Assembly: GCA_964583825.1 (NCBI GenBank)
Contig: CAZOXM010000020.1
Location: 1-59,690 of the forward strand
Length of the DNA stretch: 59,690 nucleotides
Direction: 5' to 3'
Source of the DNA: GCA-1730015 sp964583825
Lineage (GTDB): Bacteria > Pseudomonadota > Gammaproteobacteria > Granulosicoccales > Granulosicoccaceae
How positions within the stretch are numbered: position 1 is the first letter of the stretch; every line of letters starts with the position of its first letter. Of this stretch, positions 42,817-51,104 are shown one piece after another. The notes under the pieces were generated by a model. That model had not been told where the DNA came from. It worked only from the letters and a program-made list of their open reading frames with translations, and ran no database searches. The position numbers and the translations under genes were made by a program.

Positions 42817-43656
42817 TTGAACTTTGCCAGACCAGCGGCGTTATCCGAAGCGCTTGAATTACTTGAGGGTGACGTCTGGACGATCCTCGCAGGTGGCACG
42901 GACTACTACCCGTCGCTGCGCAGTGAAGTTCCCCGGAGCCAGGTGCTCGACATCAGTCAACTGCGCGAACTGCGCGGCGTAACGCAACAACACGATGCTT
43001 ATCGCATCGGTGCGCTGACCACCTGGACAGACATTGTCAGTGCAACACTTCCACCGGCGTTTTTGGCGCTGCAGCAGGCGGCCCGTGAGGTCGGGTCGGT
43101 ACAGATTCAGAATCGCGCTTCCGTTGGCGGCAACCTGTGCAACGCTTCGCCGGCAGCCGATGGTGTACCACCGCTGTTGATTCTGGATGCCAGCGTCGAG
43201 TTGCACTCGCACAGCGGTACCCGTGTCCTGCCGCTGCAGTCGTATATTCAGGGCAACCGTCGCACTGCGAGACAACCTGATGAATTGCTCAGCGCCATCC
43301 TGATTCCGCGTGAAGCGGTGGCGGGCAACTCGGCATTCATGAAGCTGGGAGCCCGCCGGTTTCTGGTCATCTCTATCGGCATGGTAGCGGCGCGCCTGGT
43401 GGTGGAGGACGACGTCATTCAACGGGCGGCGGTCGCCATCGGTTCGTGTTCCGAAGTGGCCTGCCGCTTGTCCAGCCTTGAAAAAACACTGCAGGGACAA
43501 GCGGTGAAAAACTGGTCTGACGATCTGGTTGAACCCTCGCTGCTGCAATCCCTGCAACCGATCAGTGATATCAGAGCAACGGCCGAATACCGCAGTGCGG
43601 CGGCAGCGGCGCTGGTACGAAGGACCGTGGCGGCAACGCTTGCGGCAGGCAGATGA
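42817..43656 (+). CDS. Molybdenum hydroxylase FAD-binding (medium) subunit
   Basis: TTG 42817, preceded by GGAG, gives 279 residues beginning MNFARPAALSEALELL. FAD-binding motifs of the xanthine dehydrogenase/CO dehydrogenase medium subunit are present: ILAGGTDYYPSLR (first PP loop) and SVQIQNRASVGGNLCNASPAADGVPPLL (second). A C-terminal CutM-type domain follows. It passes electrons from the Fe-S clusters to NAD or another acceptor. The ATG of the next gene overlaps its stop (ATGA), so the two make one complex. The 200 bp before it (42615-42816) contain no gene and presumably the operon promoter. Confidence 0.88.
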   Translation: MNFARPAALSEALELLEGDVWTILAGGTDYYPSLRSEVPRSQVLDISQLRELRGVTQQHDAYRIGALTTWTDIVSATLPPAFLALQQAAREVGSVQIQNRASVGGNLCNASPAADGVPPLLILDASVELHSHSGTRVLPLQSYIQGNRRTARQPDELLSAILIPREAVAGNSAFMKLGARRFLVISIGMVAARLVVEDDVIQRAAVAIGSCSEVACRLSSLEKTLQGQAVKNWSDDLVEPSLLQSLQPISDIRATAEYRSAAAAALVRRTVAATLAAGR

Positions 43657-46403
43657 AGGACACAGGCGACAGTCCGATGATTGAATGCCGGCTGAACGGA
43701 GTCGAGATAACTCTGACCGCCGGTCCGCTCGACCGTTTGTCGGAAGTGTTGCGGCGCAACGGGTTTTGCGGCACCAAAGTCGGCTGCGATGCCGGAGACT
43801 GCGGCGCCTGCACTGTGCTAATCGATGGTGCGGTTGCCTGCGGCTGCCTGGTTCCGGCGGCACAGGCACACGGCTGCGCAATAGACACGGTAGAAGGTCT
43901 GGCAGAACCTGCCGGGCTGTCCGCCCTGCAGCAGTCCTTTGCCCGCCACGGCGCCGCCCAGTGCGGTATTTGCACGCCGGGTATGCTGGTTTGTGCCACG
44001 CATCTGCTGCAAAACAATCCGCACCCGACCCGTACCGAAGTGGAAGAGGCGCTCGGCGGTGTGCTGTGTCGCTGCACCGGTTACCGGAAAATTATCGACG
44101 CGGTGCTCGATGTGCAGGGCGGGGCGTCACCCGAATTACCGGCCTGTGGATCTGCCATCGGCGCACGTGTCGAGCGACTGGATGGCGTAGAGAAAATCAC
44201 CGGTCGCGATTTGTTCGCCGCCGATACCATCCCCGCCGATGCGCTGTGGTTGCGACTCATTCGCAGCCCGCATCATCGCGCCGCGTTCGAGTTCGGCGAT
44301 ATCGATGCCTGGCGGGCCGGGCAACCGGGCATCCGGGCGGTATTCAGCTGTCGTGACATACCGGGCAGGAACGTGTTTGGGGTAATTCCGCCGTTTGCTG
44401 ATCAGGTTGTCTTTGCCGAACACGAAGTGCGCTTCCGGGGTGAGGCGGTTGCCGCTGTAGTCGGTACGGAAGCGTCGGTGAAGTCCCTTGACCTCAATAC
44501 GTTTCCGGTAACGTGGCACAAGCTGCCGGCCAGCCTGACTCCGGCTGATGCCATGGGTGGCGACGCGGCGCTGTTGCATACAGAGCGCGCTGACAATGTG
44601 CTCGTCAAAGGGTTGGTACAGCGTGGCGATGCGCCGGCCGCACTGCATGAGCCACACCATCAGGTGTCGGGGAAGTATTCCACACCGTTTATTGAACACG
44701 CTTATATTGAGCCGGAAGCGGGCTATGCCACTCGCGTCGGCGATCGCATCGAGGTGTATACCTGCACCCAGACGGCCGGTATGGCGCAGGAAGACCTGGC
44801 TGAGATTCTGGCGCTGTCGCAGGATCAGGTTCGGGTGATACCGACGGCCGTGGGCGGCGGGTTCGGTTCCAAGCTCGACCTATCCATTCAACCCTTTCTG
44901 TGCATTGCCGCCTGGCATCTGAAGCAGCCGGTTGCAGCAGTATACAGTCGCATTGAATCGATGCAGACGACCACCAAACGACACCCGTCTGAAATTGAAG
45001 TGTCGGTGTCCTGTGATGCAAACGGTCGACTGCAGGCAATGGATTTTTATGGTGTCTTTAACACGGGTGCCTATGCGAGCTGGGGGCCGACAGTGGCCAA
45101 TCGGGTGCCGATACACGCATCGGGCCCCTACTATGTGCCGCACTATCGCGCCCGTTCTGTGGCGGTACATACGAATACTCCACCGGCCGGTGCTTTCCGC
45201 GGTTTTGGTGTGCCGCAGGCGGCAATTGCAGTCGAGTCACTGCTGGATAAGCTGGCCGATAAAGCGGGTGTGGACCGACTGCAGTTCCGCATTGATAACG
45301 CACTGAGGAACGACATGCCGACTGTCACCGGTCAGACATTCAGTCGCGGCGTCGGCATCGCCGAGTGTCTGCAGGCTTTGCAGTGCGCATGGTCTGAAGC
45401 GGGTAAAGCCGTCACGGAGCACAATCGCAGTGAGGGTCGGTATCGCAGGGGTCGTGGCCTCGGTACGTGCTGGTATGGCTGCGGTAACACCTCGCTGCCG
45501 AATCCTTCTACTATAAAAATAGCCGTCGATGCGGCCGGGCGCGTGCAACTGCATCAGGGTGCCATTGATATCGGGCAGGGTGCCAATACCGTTATCGCAC
45601 AAATCGCCGCTGACTCGCTCGGTGCTGCGCTGGAGGCGATCTCTATCAAGGGCGGCGATACAGATATCACACCTGACGCCGGCAAAACCTCGGCTTCACG
45701 ACAGACCTTTGTCAGTGGCAATGCCGCCAAACTCGCGGCAGCGTCACTACGGCGAATGATCTTGCGTGAGGTCAACGCATCCGCCAGTGCGCAGCTTGAG
45801 TTCGGTGAGGGTGTTATCCGGGTGACGGATGATGAGCGTGTACACACCATTGACCTGAGCCAGTGCGAGTGCGACGACGAAGGTTACGTACTGACTGCGA
45901 TAGAAACGTATGATCCGCCAACCACTGACCTCGATGCGAACGGGCAGGGTGCACCTTATGCACAGTATGGTTATGGCGCACAACTGATCGAGCTGACTGT
46001 CGATATGGAACTCGGCTGCGTTAAGCTCGACAAGCTTACGACGGCACATGATGTCGGACGCGCGATAAACCCGCTATTGATTGAGGGGCAGATAGAAGGT
46101 GGTGCAACGCAGGGTATCGGCATGGCGCTGATGGAAGAGTTTGTGCCCGGTGTTGCGGAGAATCTGCACGATTATCTGATTCCAACAATTGGCGATATCC
46201 CCGAATTCGAACATCATATTCTGGAAATTGAAGATGCCGAGGGTCCCTTTGGTGCCAAGGGTCTGGGCGAGCATGTGCTAATACCCACAGCGCCCGCGAT
46301 CCTTAATGCCATCAGGGATGCAACTGGTGCTGAGGTGCGCGACCTGCCGGCGACACCCGACAGAGTGCTCGCTGCAATCAGACAGCAAGAGCTACCGGAA
46401 TGA
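43653..46403 (+). CDS. Molybdenum hydroxylase: fused 2Fe-2S (small) and molybdopterin-binding (large) subunits
   Basis: The 916-residue chain starts with the small subunit: first cluster at Cys45, Cys50, Cys53 (CDAGDCGACTV) and Cys63 or Cys65, second at Cys104, Cys107, Cys139 and Cys141 (QCGICTPGM; LCRCTGY). From about residue 165 it is the XdhB/CoxL-type catalytic part, with AVGGGFGSKLDL, GAFRGFGVPQA, IDIGQGANTVIAQI and the active-site Glu873 in GPFGAKGLGE. These enzymes hydroxylate an N-heterocycle or aldehyde carbon using water. Fusing S and L while keeping M separate is a known but less usual order. Following reductase and ring-opening candidates suggest a heteroaromatic substrate. Confidence 0.9.
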   Translation: MKDTGDSPMIECRLNGVEITLTAGPLDRLSEVLRRNGFCGTKVGCDAGDCGACTVLIDGAVACGCLVPAAQAHGCAIDTVEGLAEPAGLSALQQSFARHGAAQCGICTPGMLVCATHLLQNNPHPTRTEVEEALGGVLCRCTGYRKIIDAVLDVQGGASPELPACGSAIGARVERLDGVEKITGRDLFAADTIPADALWLRLIRSPHHRAAFEFGDIDAWRAGQPGIRAVFSCRDIPGRNVFGVIPPFADQVVFAEHEVRFRGEAVAAVVGTEASVKSLDLNTFPVTWHKLPASLTPADAMGGDAALLHTERADNVLVKGLVQRGDAPAALHEPHHQVSGKYSTPFIEHAYIEPEAGYATRVGDRIEVYTCTQTAGMAQEDLAEILALSQDQVRVIPTAVGGGFGSKLDLSIQPFLCIAAWHLKQPVAAVYSRIESMQTTTKRHPSEIEVSVSCDANGRLQAMDFYGVFNTGAYASWGPTVANRVPIHASGPYYVPHYRARSVAVHTNTPPAGAFRGFGVPQAAIAVESLLDKLADKAGVDRLQFRIDNALRNDMPTVTGQTFSRGVGIAECLQALQCAWSEAGKAVTEHNRSEGRYRRGRGLGTCWYGCGNTSLPNPSTIKIAVDAAGRVQLHQGAIDIGQGANTVIAQIAADSLGAALEAISIKGGDTDITPDAGKTSASRQTFVSGNAAKLAAASLRRMILREVNASASAQLEFGEGVIRVTDDERVHTIDLSQCECDDEGYVLTAIETYDPPTTDLDANGQGAPYAQYGYGAQLIELTVDMELGCVKLDKLTTAHDVGRAINPLLIEGQIEGGATQGIGMALMEEFVPGVAENLHDYLIPTIGDIPEFEHHILEIEDAEGPFGAKGLGEHVLIPTAPAILNAIRDATGAEVRDLPATPDRVLAAIRQQELPE

Positions 46404-47914
46404 CCGACGCTGACAACAAGATTCGCTGCGATGCCTGCCCGGTGATGTGCTACATCGCTGCAGGCAAGTCCGGCGCCTGTGATCGCTATGCCAATATCGA
46501 TAACAGCCTCGTGCGAACTGACCCGCATCGCATCATCAACATTGCCGTCGAAGAGGGTACTGCAGTAGTGCCCTTTCTCGATCGGGATGCGTCAGCGCCG
46601 TGGGACGGTGATTTACTGCAGAGTAACAAGGCTTTTGTCACCGCCATCGGTGCTGGCACCACCTATCCCGACTATAAACCGGCCCCTTTTATCGTCGGCC
46701 AGCAGGTCGATGGTGTGGATATGGTGACGGTGGTTACCGAGGGCATCTATAGCTACTGCGGTGTGAAAGTGAAAATAGATACCGACCGCCACATCGGACA
46801 GGAGCAACAGGCAGTACGAGCGGACGGAGAGGTGATCGGTCATGTCACCACCGGTGAGTACGGCTCGCAGATGTTATCCATCGGTGGAGTAAATCATTTG
46901 ACCGGTGGCAGTAAAAAGGAAGGAAGAGTGACATGCGATTCGATGATGAAGCTCTGCAATCGCGAAGCGGTGGAACTGACGATTGATAATGGACTGACTG
47001 TGGTGGTGCAAAGTGGTGAAGCACCGGTCATCGATGGCGTCAGGGAAGAGAAAATGCGCGTCGGCTGTGGTTCCGCCACCATCGGTATGTTTGCATCCCA
47101 GTGGCGGGGGCTGGTGGATGAAGTCGTCGTTGTCGATGACCATATCACCGGTGTGGTTTCGGAACATCAGGCCGGTAAAGTCATCGACTGGCAACCGACT
47201 GGTATCAAAGTACTGGGCCGCAAGTCGACCCCCGGGCGTTACTTTCAGGTGGCCGAGCCGGGTACCGGCTGGGGCGGGACTGACATCGACGATCCGTTGT
47301 CGATTCTCGGGCCGTTTAACAAAAAGTTTGCGCGTCCCGGGCTCACCTTGCTGATGGTGTCCACTACCGGTGAGCAATACGGCTACTACGTGCTCGATGA
47401 AGCACTTCAACCGTTGCCTGAAGAGTTGCCCCCGGCCTTGCATCAGTCGGTCGAACGGATTGCTGAAAACTGCGAGCCGGCGCTTTGTTCCGTGTTGTTC
47501 ATGGGAGGCGCCGGTGGCTCACTCAGGGCGGGCGTGACACAAAATCCGGTAGGTCTGACGCGGTCGGTAAAACAGGCCCTGACGCATGTCAGCTGCGGTG
47601 GTGCGCCTGCCTACATATGGCCCGGTGGCGGGATTACCCTGATGGTTGATGTGCAGCGCATGCCCGAGCGTTCCTTTGGCTATGTGCCCACACCCGCGCT
47701 CGTTGCACCGGTCGAATTCAGCATGCGGCAGACAGACTACGAAAGACTCGGCGGGCATGTCGAACACATCATGGCGATCGAAAAGGTACTTGCCGGCGCC
47801 ATCGGCGAACACAATGATCATCGACTGTCCGGTACACAGCAGCTGCCAAACCCCGAGGGCAACCCGTGGCCGCTCGACCAGCATCGGTACCCCTGGTTCG
47901 GTCGTCGGCATTGA
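46400..47914 (+). CDS. 6-hydroxynicotinate reductase-like Fe-S protein
   Basis: The 504-residue protein begins with a cluster motif C10-x2-C13-x3-C17-x9-C27 (IRCDACPVMCYIAAGKSGACDRY), suited to one 4Fe-4S cluster. The rest is unlike standard flavin reductases and matches, from memory, proteins annotated as 6-hydroxynicotinate reductase: the enzyme reducing 6-hydroxynicotinate to tetrahydro-6-oxonicotinate with reduced ferredoxin in Eubacterium barkeri. Notable segments are GIYSYCGVKVKID, GSGSATIGMF-like VGCGSATIGMF and LFMGGAGGSLRAGV. ATGA overlap with the Mo-hydroxylase gene. Hydroxylation followed by ring reduction is the logical two-step reading, but the substrate need not be nicotinate. 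Confidence 0.6.
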   Translation: MTDADNKIRCDACPVMCYIAAGKSGACDRYANIDNSLVRTDPHRIINIAVEEGTAVVPFLDRDASAPWDGDLLQSNKAFVTAIGAGTTYPDYKPAPFIVGQQVDGVDMVTVVTEGIYSYCGVKVKIDTDRHIGQEQQAVRADGEVIGHVTTGEYGSQMLSIGGVNHLTGGSKKEGRVTCDSMMKLCNREAVELTIDNGLTVVVQSGEAPVIDGVREEKMRVGCGSATIGMFASQWRGLVDEVVVVDDHITGVVSEHQAGKVIDWQPTGIKVLGRKSTPGRYFQVAEPGTGWGGTDIDDPLSILGPFNKKFARPGLTLLMVSTTGEQYGYYVLDEALQPLPEELPPALHQSVERIAENCEPALCSVLFMGGAGGSLRAGVTQNPVGLTRSVKQALTHVSCGGAPAYIWPGGGITLMVDVQRMPERSFGYVPTPALVAPVEFSMRQTDYERLGGHVEHIMAIEKVLAGAIGEHNDHRLSGTQQLPNPEGNPWPLDQHRYPWFGRRH

Positions 47915-48792
47915 CCGGACCTGCCGCCAGATGGATCAATCGGGGCAGGCGTCTGCACCTGCAGCACGGACCGATTGACCTCATCATCGAGGCCGATGGT
48001 GAAGAAAAAAACCTGGCGTATGAAGCAGCCGTTTCACGCTTCAGCACAGTGCTGCAGGAACTAATGGATGAAATTGATTTACTGCGCATGCCAGTCGCTC
48101 GATTATCGAAGAGGCCGCAGGGCAGTGTCGCACAACACATGGTGGACGCTGCACAGCTGCTGCACTGCGATGTCACCACACCAATGATCGCGGTTGCCGG
48201 CGGAGTAGCGGATGAAGTGCTCACGGCGATGACCGCTGCGGCCACGCTGCAGCGGGCATGTGTCAACAATGGCGGCGACATTGCCATTTTTCTGCACGAC
48301 GGGAACCGTTATAAAGCCGGTGTCGTTGCCGACCCTGGAAACCCGTTGGTGGGTGCCGGTATCACGATCTGCGCGAATGATGGTGTCGGCGGCATTGCCA
48401 CCAGTGGTCGTCACGGCAGAAGCCTGAGCGGTGGCATCGCCGATGCGGTCACGGTGCTCGCCTCGTCGGCCGTGCTAGCGGATGCGGCCGCTACTTTCAT
48501 CGCCAATTCGGTACATACGCCGAGCCCTGCGATCATCAGGGTGCCCGCGACAGAGGTTGATCCTGAATCCGATCTCGGCAGTATGCCGGTCACGGTGGAA
48601 GTGCACGACCTGACCACGGCGGAGGTCGGGCAGGCGCTGACTAACGGAGCTGCCTGCGCAGGCGCTCTGTGCGCGCGCAAAATCATTCACGCCGCTTACC
48701 TGCATCTGAACGGTTGTTGTAAAGTAGTTGGCGCAGCGCAATTAACGACAGCGACCGGGCTTACCAATTCAGAGGAACTGCTTCATGCCTGA
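47911..48792 (+). CDS. UPF0280 family protein (ApbE-like superfamily)
   Basis: TTG 47911 overlaps the TGA of the previous gene as TTGA and gives the usual family start MTGPAARWINRGRRLHLQHGPIDLIIEADG, 293 residues. (GTG 47866 is in frame but would overlap 49 bp.) Family segments include AVAGGVADEVLTAM, CVNNGGDIAIFLHDG, VGGIATSGRHGRSLSGGIADAVTVLASSAVLADAAATFIAN. The last resembles the T(S)GR...GIADAVTV block of ApbE flavin transferases, whose superfamily UPF0280 shares. No enzymatic function is established. In this operon it could process a flavin-containing partner or act on a ring compound (inference). Confidence 0.75.
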   Translation: MTGPAARWINRGRRLHLQHGPIDLIIEADGEEKNLAYEAAVSRFSTVLQELMDEIDLLRMPVARLSKRPQGSVAQHMVDAAQLLHCDVTTPMIAVAGGVADEVLTAMTAAATLQRACVNNGGDIAIFLHDGNRYKAGVVADPGNPLVGAGITICANDGVGGIATSGRHGRSLSGGIADAVTVLASSAVLADAAATFIANSVHTPSPAIIRVPATEVDPESDLGSMPVTVEVHDLTTAEVGQALTNGAACAGALCARKIIHAAYLHLNGCCKVVGAAQLTTATGLTNSEELLHA

Positions 48793-49369
48793 AATTAAAG
48801 TGCGAAAAATGATCGTATCCGTGGAAGAAACCTGGCACGAGGGTGGTCCGGTCGCGGATAAACCGCTGTGTAAGGCCTCCTGTCTTGCGGTGATCGAAAA
48901 CCCGTATGCCGGTCGCTACGTCGAATCAATCGAAGGGTTCATGGACGACCTGAAGCCGCTGGGAGTCGAAATGGCCGGTAAATTAATCGATGCACTCGGT
49001 GGCGATGCCTCACGCATTGAAGGCTACGGCAAAGGCGCTATCGTCGGCGAGGCAGGGGAAATGGAACATGGTGCGTTGTGGCATGTGCCCGGCGGATACT
49101 CCATGCGGGAATCTATTGAAGCGAGTATGGCAATTGTGCCTTCGACCAAGAAAGTGGGTGCCCCCGGTACCCGGCTGGATATTCCGCTCACACATACCAA
49201 TGCCTCGTATGTGCGGTCACACTTCGACGCCATGGAAGTCGGCGTCAACGATGCGCCGCGAGCCAATGAAATGATTGTGGCGCTGATCATGTCGACCGGA
49301 GCGCGGGTACATAATCGTGCCGGTGGTTTGAGTGCGAGTGATGTCGAAGGCAGGGACGGACTGCGTTAG
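48785..49369 (+). CDS. Amino acid synthesis family protein (PF06684/DUF1185), copy 1
   Basis: The 194-residue protein overlaps the UPF0280 gene by 8 bp. PF06684 hallmarks: VIENPYAGRYVES, GYGKGAIVGEAGEMEHGALWH, VPSTKKVGAPGTRLDIPLTHTNASYVRSHFDAMEV, and DAPRANEMIVAL. Crystal structures of family members show, as I recall, a variant of the Bacillus chorismate-mutase fold, but no reaction is assigned. The family name 'amino acid synthesis' is a guess based on context. Conserved His/Lys/Arg/Asp in KK.G..G..LD.PL.H...YVRSHFD look like a ligand site. Followed 67 bp later by a paralogue. Confidence 0.85.
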   Translation: MPEIKVRKMIVSVEETWHEGGPVADKPLCKASCLAVIENPYAGRYVESIEGFMDDLKPLGVEMAGKLIDALGGDASRIEGYGKGAIVGEAGEMEHGALWHVPGGYSMRESIEASMAIVPSTKKVGAPGTRLDIPLTHTNASYVRSHFDAMEVGVNDAPRANEMIVALIMSTGARVHNRAGGLSASDVEGRDGLR

Positions 49370-49436
49370 TCTGTGATACTGCGCTGTGCCACCTGTAATC
49401 GCCACTGAATTTCGTCATTCCTGAGTAGTTACTTTT

Positions 49437-50015
49437 ATGCAACTGAGAAAACTGGTCACCAGTGTCGAAGACACACACGTCGAGATGCAGCAGTCTGTTT
49501 CTCCGCCCACGCGAAAAGCAGTGGCTGCCGCGGTGATAAAAAATCCCTATGCCGGACAGTACAGCGCCGACCTCAGTCAACTGATCTCAATGGGGGAAAC
49601 ACTCGGTGCTTTACTCGGGGAGCGGGCAGTTGCAGCACTCGGTGTCGCACCTGAAGACTGCCAGAGTTATGGCAAGGCCGCGATGATCGGCAGTGGTGGC
49701 GAACTCGAACACGCTGCGGCGTTGCTGCATCCAAAACTGGGTGCGCCGTTACGACGGGCTGTTGAAAAGGGGGCGGCACTGGTGCCATCAAACAAGAAGA
49801 TGGGCGGGTGCGGGCAGCCGCTGGACGTGCCGCTTGGCCATAAGGAGGCCGCCTATGTTCGCAGTCACTTTGACGGCATCGAGATCCGCATCCCGGATGC
49901 GCCGCGCGCCGACGAAATACTGGTGGCTGTGGCGGTGACAGACTCCGGTCGGCCGCTGCCGCGCGTCGGCGGTCTTACCCACGACGATGCGATTGGTGAA
50001 GACGGACTTCGTTAA
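49437..50015 (+). CDS. Amino acid synthesis family protein (PF06684/DUF1185), copy 2
   Basis: The 192-residue paralogue of the preceding protein is about 40% identical by eye. It shares KNPYAG-Y, SYGKAAMIGSGGELEHAA, VPSNKKMGGCGQPLDVPLGHKEAAYVRSHFDGIEI, DAPRADEILVAVAVTDSGRP and the exact end EDGLR. Ligand-site residues are kept in both copies, so neither looks degenerate. It has its own 67-bp upstream gap and probably stays in the operon. The divergence suggests two subunits of a heteromer, or successive steps on related substrates, rather than a recent duplication. Confidence 0.85.
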   Translation: MQLRKLVTSVEDTHVEMQQSVSPPTRKAVAAAVIKNPYAGQYSADLSQLISMGETLGALLGERAVAALGVAPEDCQSYGKAAMIGSGGELEHAAALLHPKLGAPLRRAVEKGAALVPSNKKMGGCGQPLDVPLGHKEAAYVRSHFDGIEIRIPDAPRADEILVAVAVTDSGRPLPRVGGLTHDDAIGEDGLR

Positions 50016-50054
50016 CCCCCGCGTAATTTTCTACCGTATAAATTCAGCTCATCG

Positions 50055-50074
50055 TCAGTGTAGTGTCACACTGA
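50055..50074. promoter_or_regulatory. Inverted repeat just upstream of the tandem-NTF2 gene
   Basis: TCAGTGT (50055-50061) and ACACTGA (50068-50074) form a perfect 7-bp inverted repeat with a 6-base spacer. It ends directly before the AAGGG ribosome-binding site and 19 bp after a TATAAA. It could be an operator or a leader hairpin. Confidence 0.4.
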
Positions 50075-50087
50075 AGGGATAAAATCA

Positions 50088-51104
50088 GTGGCAGTCGCCG
50101 AAGCAAAAACATTGGTGCGGAGCTATCACCGCGCGCTTGATCAATCGACCCGGCAATCGCTGGCACAGGATATCAAACCGTTTATTGATCGCGACTGGCA
50201 CTGGCGTGGTATGCACCCGTTCCACGAGATACACGGGCTCGAATCTGTCGTCGAATCGTTCTGGCAACCGCTGCTGATGTCTTTCAGCAGTTTGCGTCGA
50301 CGCCCCGATGTGTTCTTTGCCAACCATAATTCACTGGCCGGCGAGGATGGAGTTTGGGTGGTGTCTATGGGGCACCTGATGGGGCTGTTCGATCAGAACT
50401 TCCTGTCGATTCCGGCAACGCGGAAAATCGCCATGCTGCGCTATGCCGAATTCAATCGGGTGCTCGATAACCGGATCGTCGAAACCGCGATGTTTTTTGA
50501 CCTGATCCATCTGATGCATCAGGCGGGTTTGCAACCGCTGCCACCCCAGACGGGTGCGCATCTTATTCAGCCGGGACCGGCCACACACGACGGTCTGCTG
50601 TATCAGGTGCAGCCTGCCGATGAGGGCGAGGTTACTCTGGCATTGATTAACCGCATGATTGGAGATATTGCTGCGAACTCCAATGCCGATGATGTCGCGA
50701 AGCCGCGCGATGACACACCGCAGGCGGAGCTGTCGCGTTGCTGGCATGACGACATGCTGTGGTGGGGGCCGGATGGCATTGGTGCGACGTATACGATCGA
50801 TCGCTATATCGAACAGCATCAGCAACCGTTTCGACAGCACCTCGGGTCACGCGCGTTCAACGGCCATATCGCGCGTCTGGCCGAAGGTAACTATGGCGGA
50901 TTTTTCGGCTGGCCGAATCTTTCACTGACCCCGCTGGGGGGTTACATGGGGCTGCCGGCGGGTCCGCGTGCGGATATGCGAGTGGTAGATATCTACCGCC
51001 GCGACGGCGACAAGCTCGCCGAAAACTGGATATTTATCGATATACTGCACTTTCTGGACATGCAGGGGCTGAATGTACTGCAGCGCCTGCAGGCGCATGG
51101 CTAG
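50088..51104 (+). CDS. Tandem NTF2/SnoaL-like domain protein
   Basis: The 338-residue protein starts at GTG with AAGGG 9 nt upstream. It has two cone-shaped NTF2-like domains. Residues about 5-165 contain IKPFIDRDWHWRGMHPFHEIHGLESVVESFWQPLL and RYAEFNRVLDNRIVETAMFFDLIHLMHQAG. Residues about 190-335 contain LSRCWHDDMLWWGPDGIGATYTIDRYIEQHQQPFRQHL and DIYRRDGDKLAENWIFIDILHFLDMQG. The conserved Trp, His and Asp residues line a hydrophobic pocket in both. SnoaL-like enzymes do cyclisations, isomerisations, hydrations or ester hydrolysis on cyclic compounds. A role in handling a ring intermediate of the upstream operon is possible. Its stop overlaps the convergent GNAT gene by 4 bp. Confidence 0.75.
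   Translation: MAVAEAKTLVRSYHRALDQSTRQSLAQDIKPFIDRDWHWRGMHPFHEIHGLESVVESFWQPLLMSFSSLRRRPDVFFANHNSLAGEDGVWVVSMGHLMGLFDQNFLSIPATRKIAMLRYAEFNRVLDNRIVETAMFFDLIHLMHQAGLQPLPPQTGAHLIQPGPATHDGLLYQVQPADEGEVTLALINRMIGDIAANSNADDVAKPRDDTPQAELSRCWHDDMLWWGPDGIGATYTIDRYIEQHQQPFRQHLGSRAFNGHIARLAEGNYGGFFGWPNLSLTPLGGYMGLPAGPRADMRVVDIYRRDGDKLAENWIFIDILHFLDMQGLNVLQRLQAHG

Noticed and set aside
42859..43881. Long minus-strand frame (340 codons) opposite the Mo-hydroxylase genes
   Set aside because: Its arginine-rich, low-complexity translation has no domain features, and it lies antisense to two well-supported genes. A high-GC shadow frame.
45670..45720. DAGKTSAS in the Mo-hydroxylase as a possible ApbE flavinylation motif
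   Set aside because: Spacing does not fit the Dxx(S/T)(G/S)A(T/S) consensus, and this stretch belongs to the conserved SRQTFVSGNA region of the hydroxylase family.
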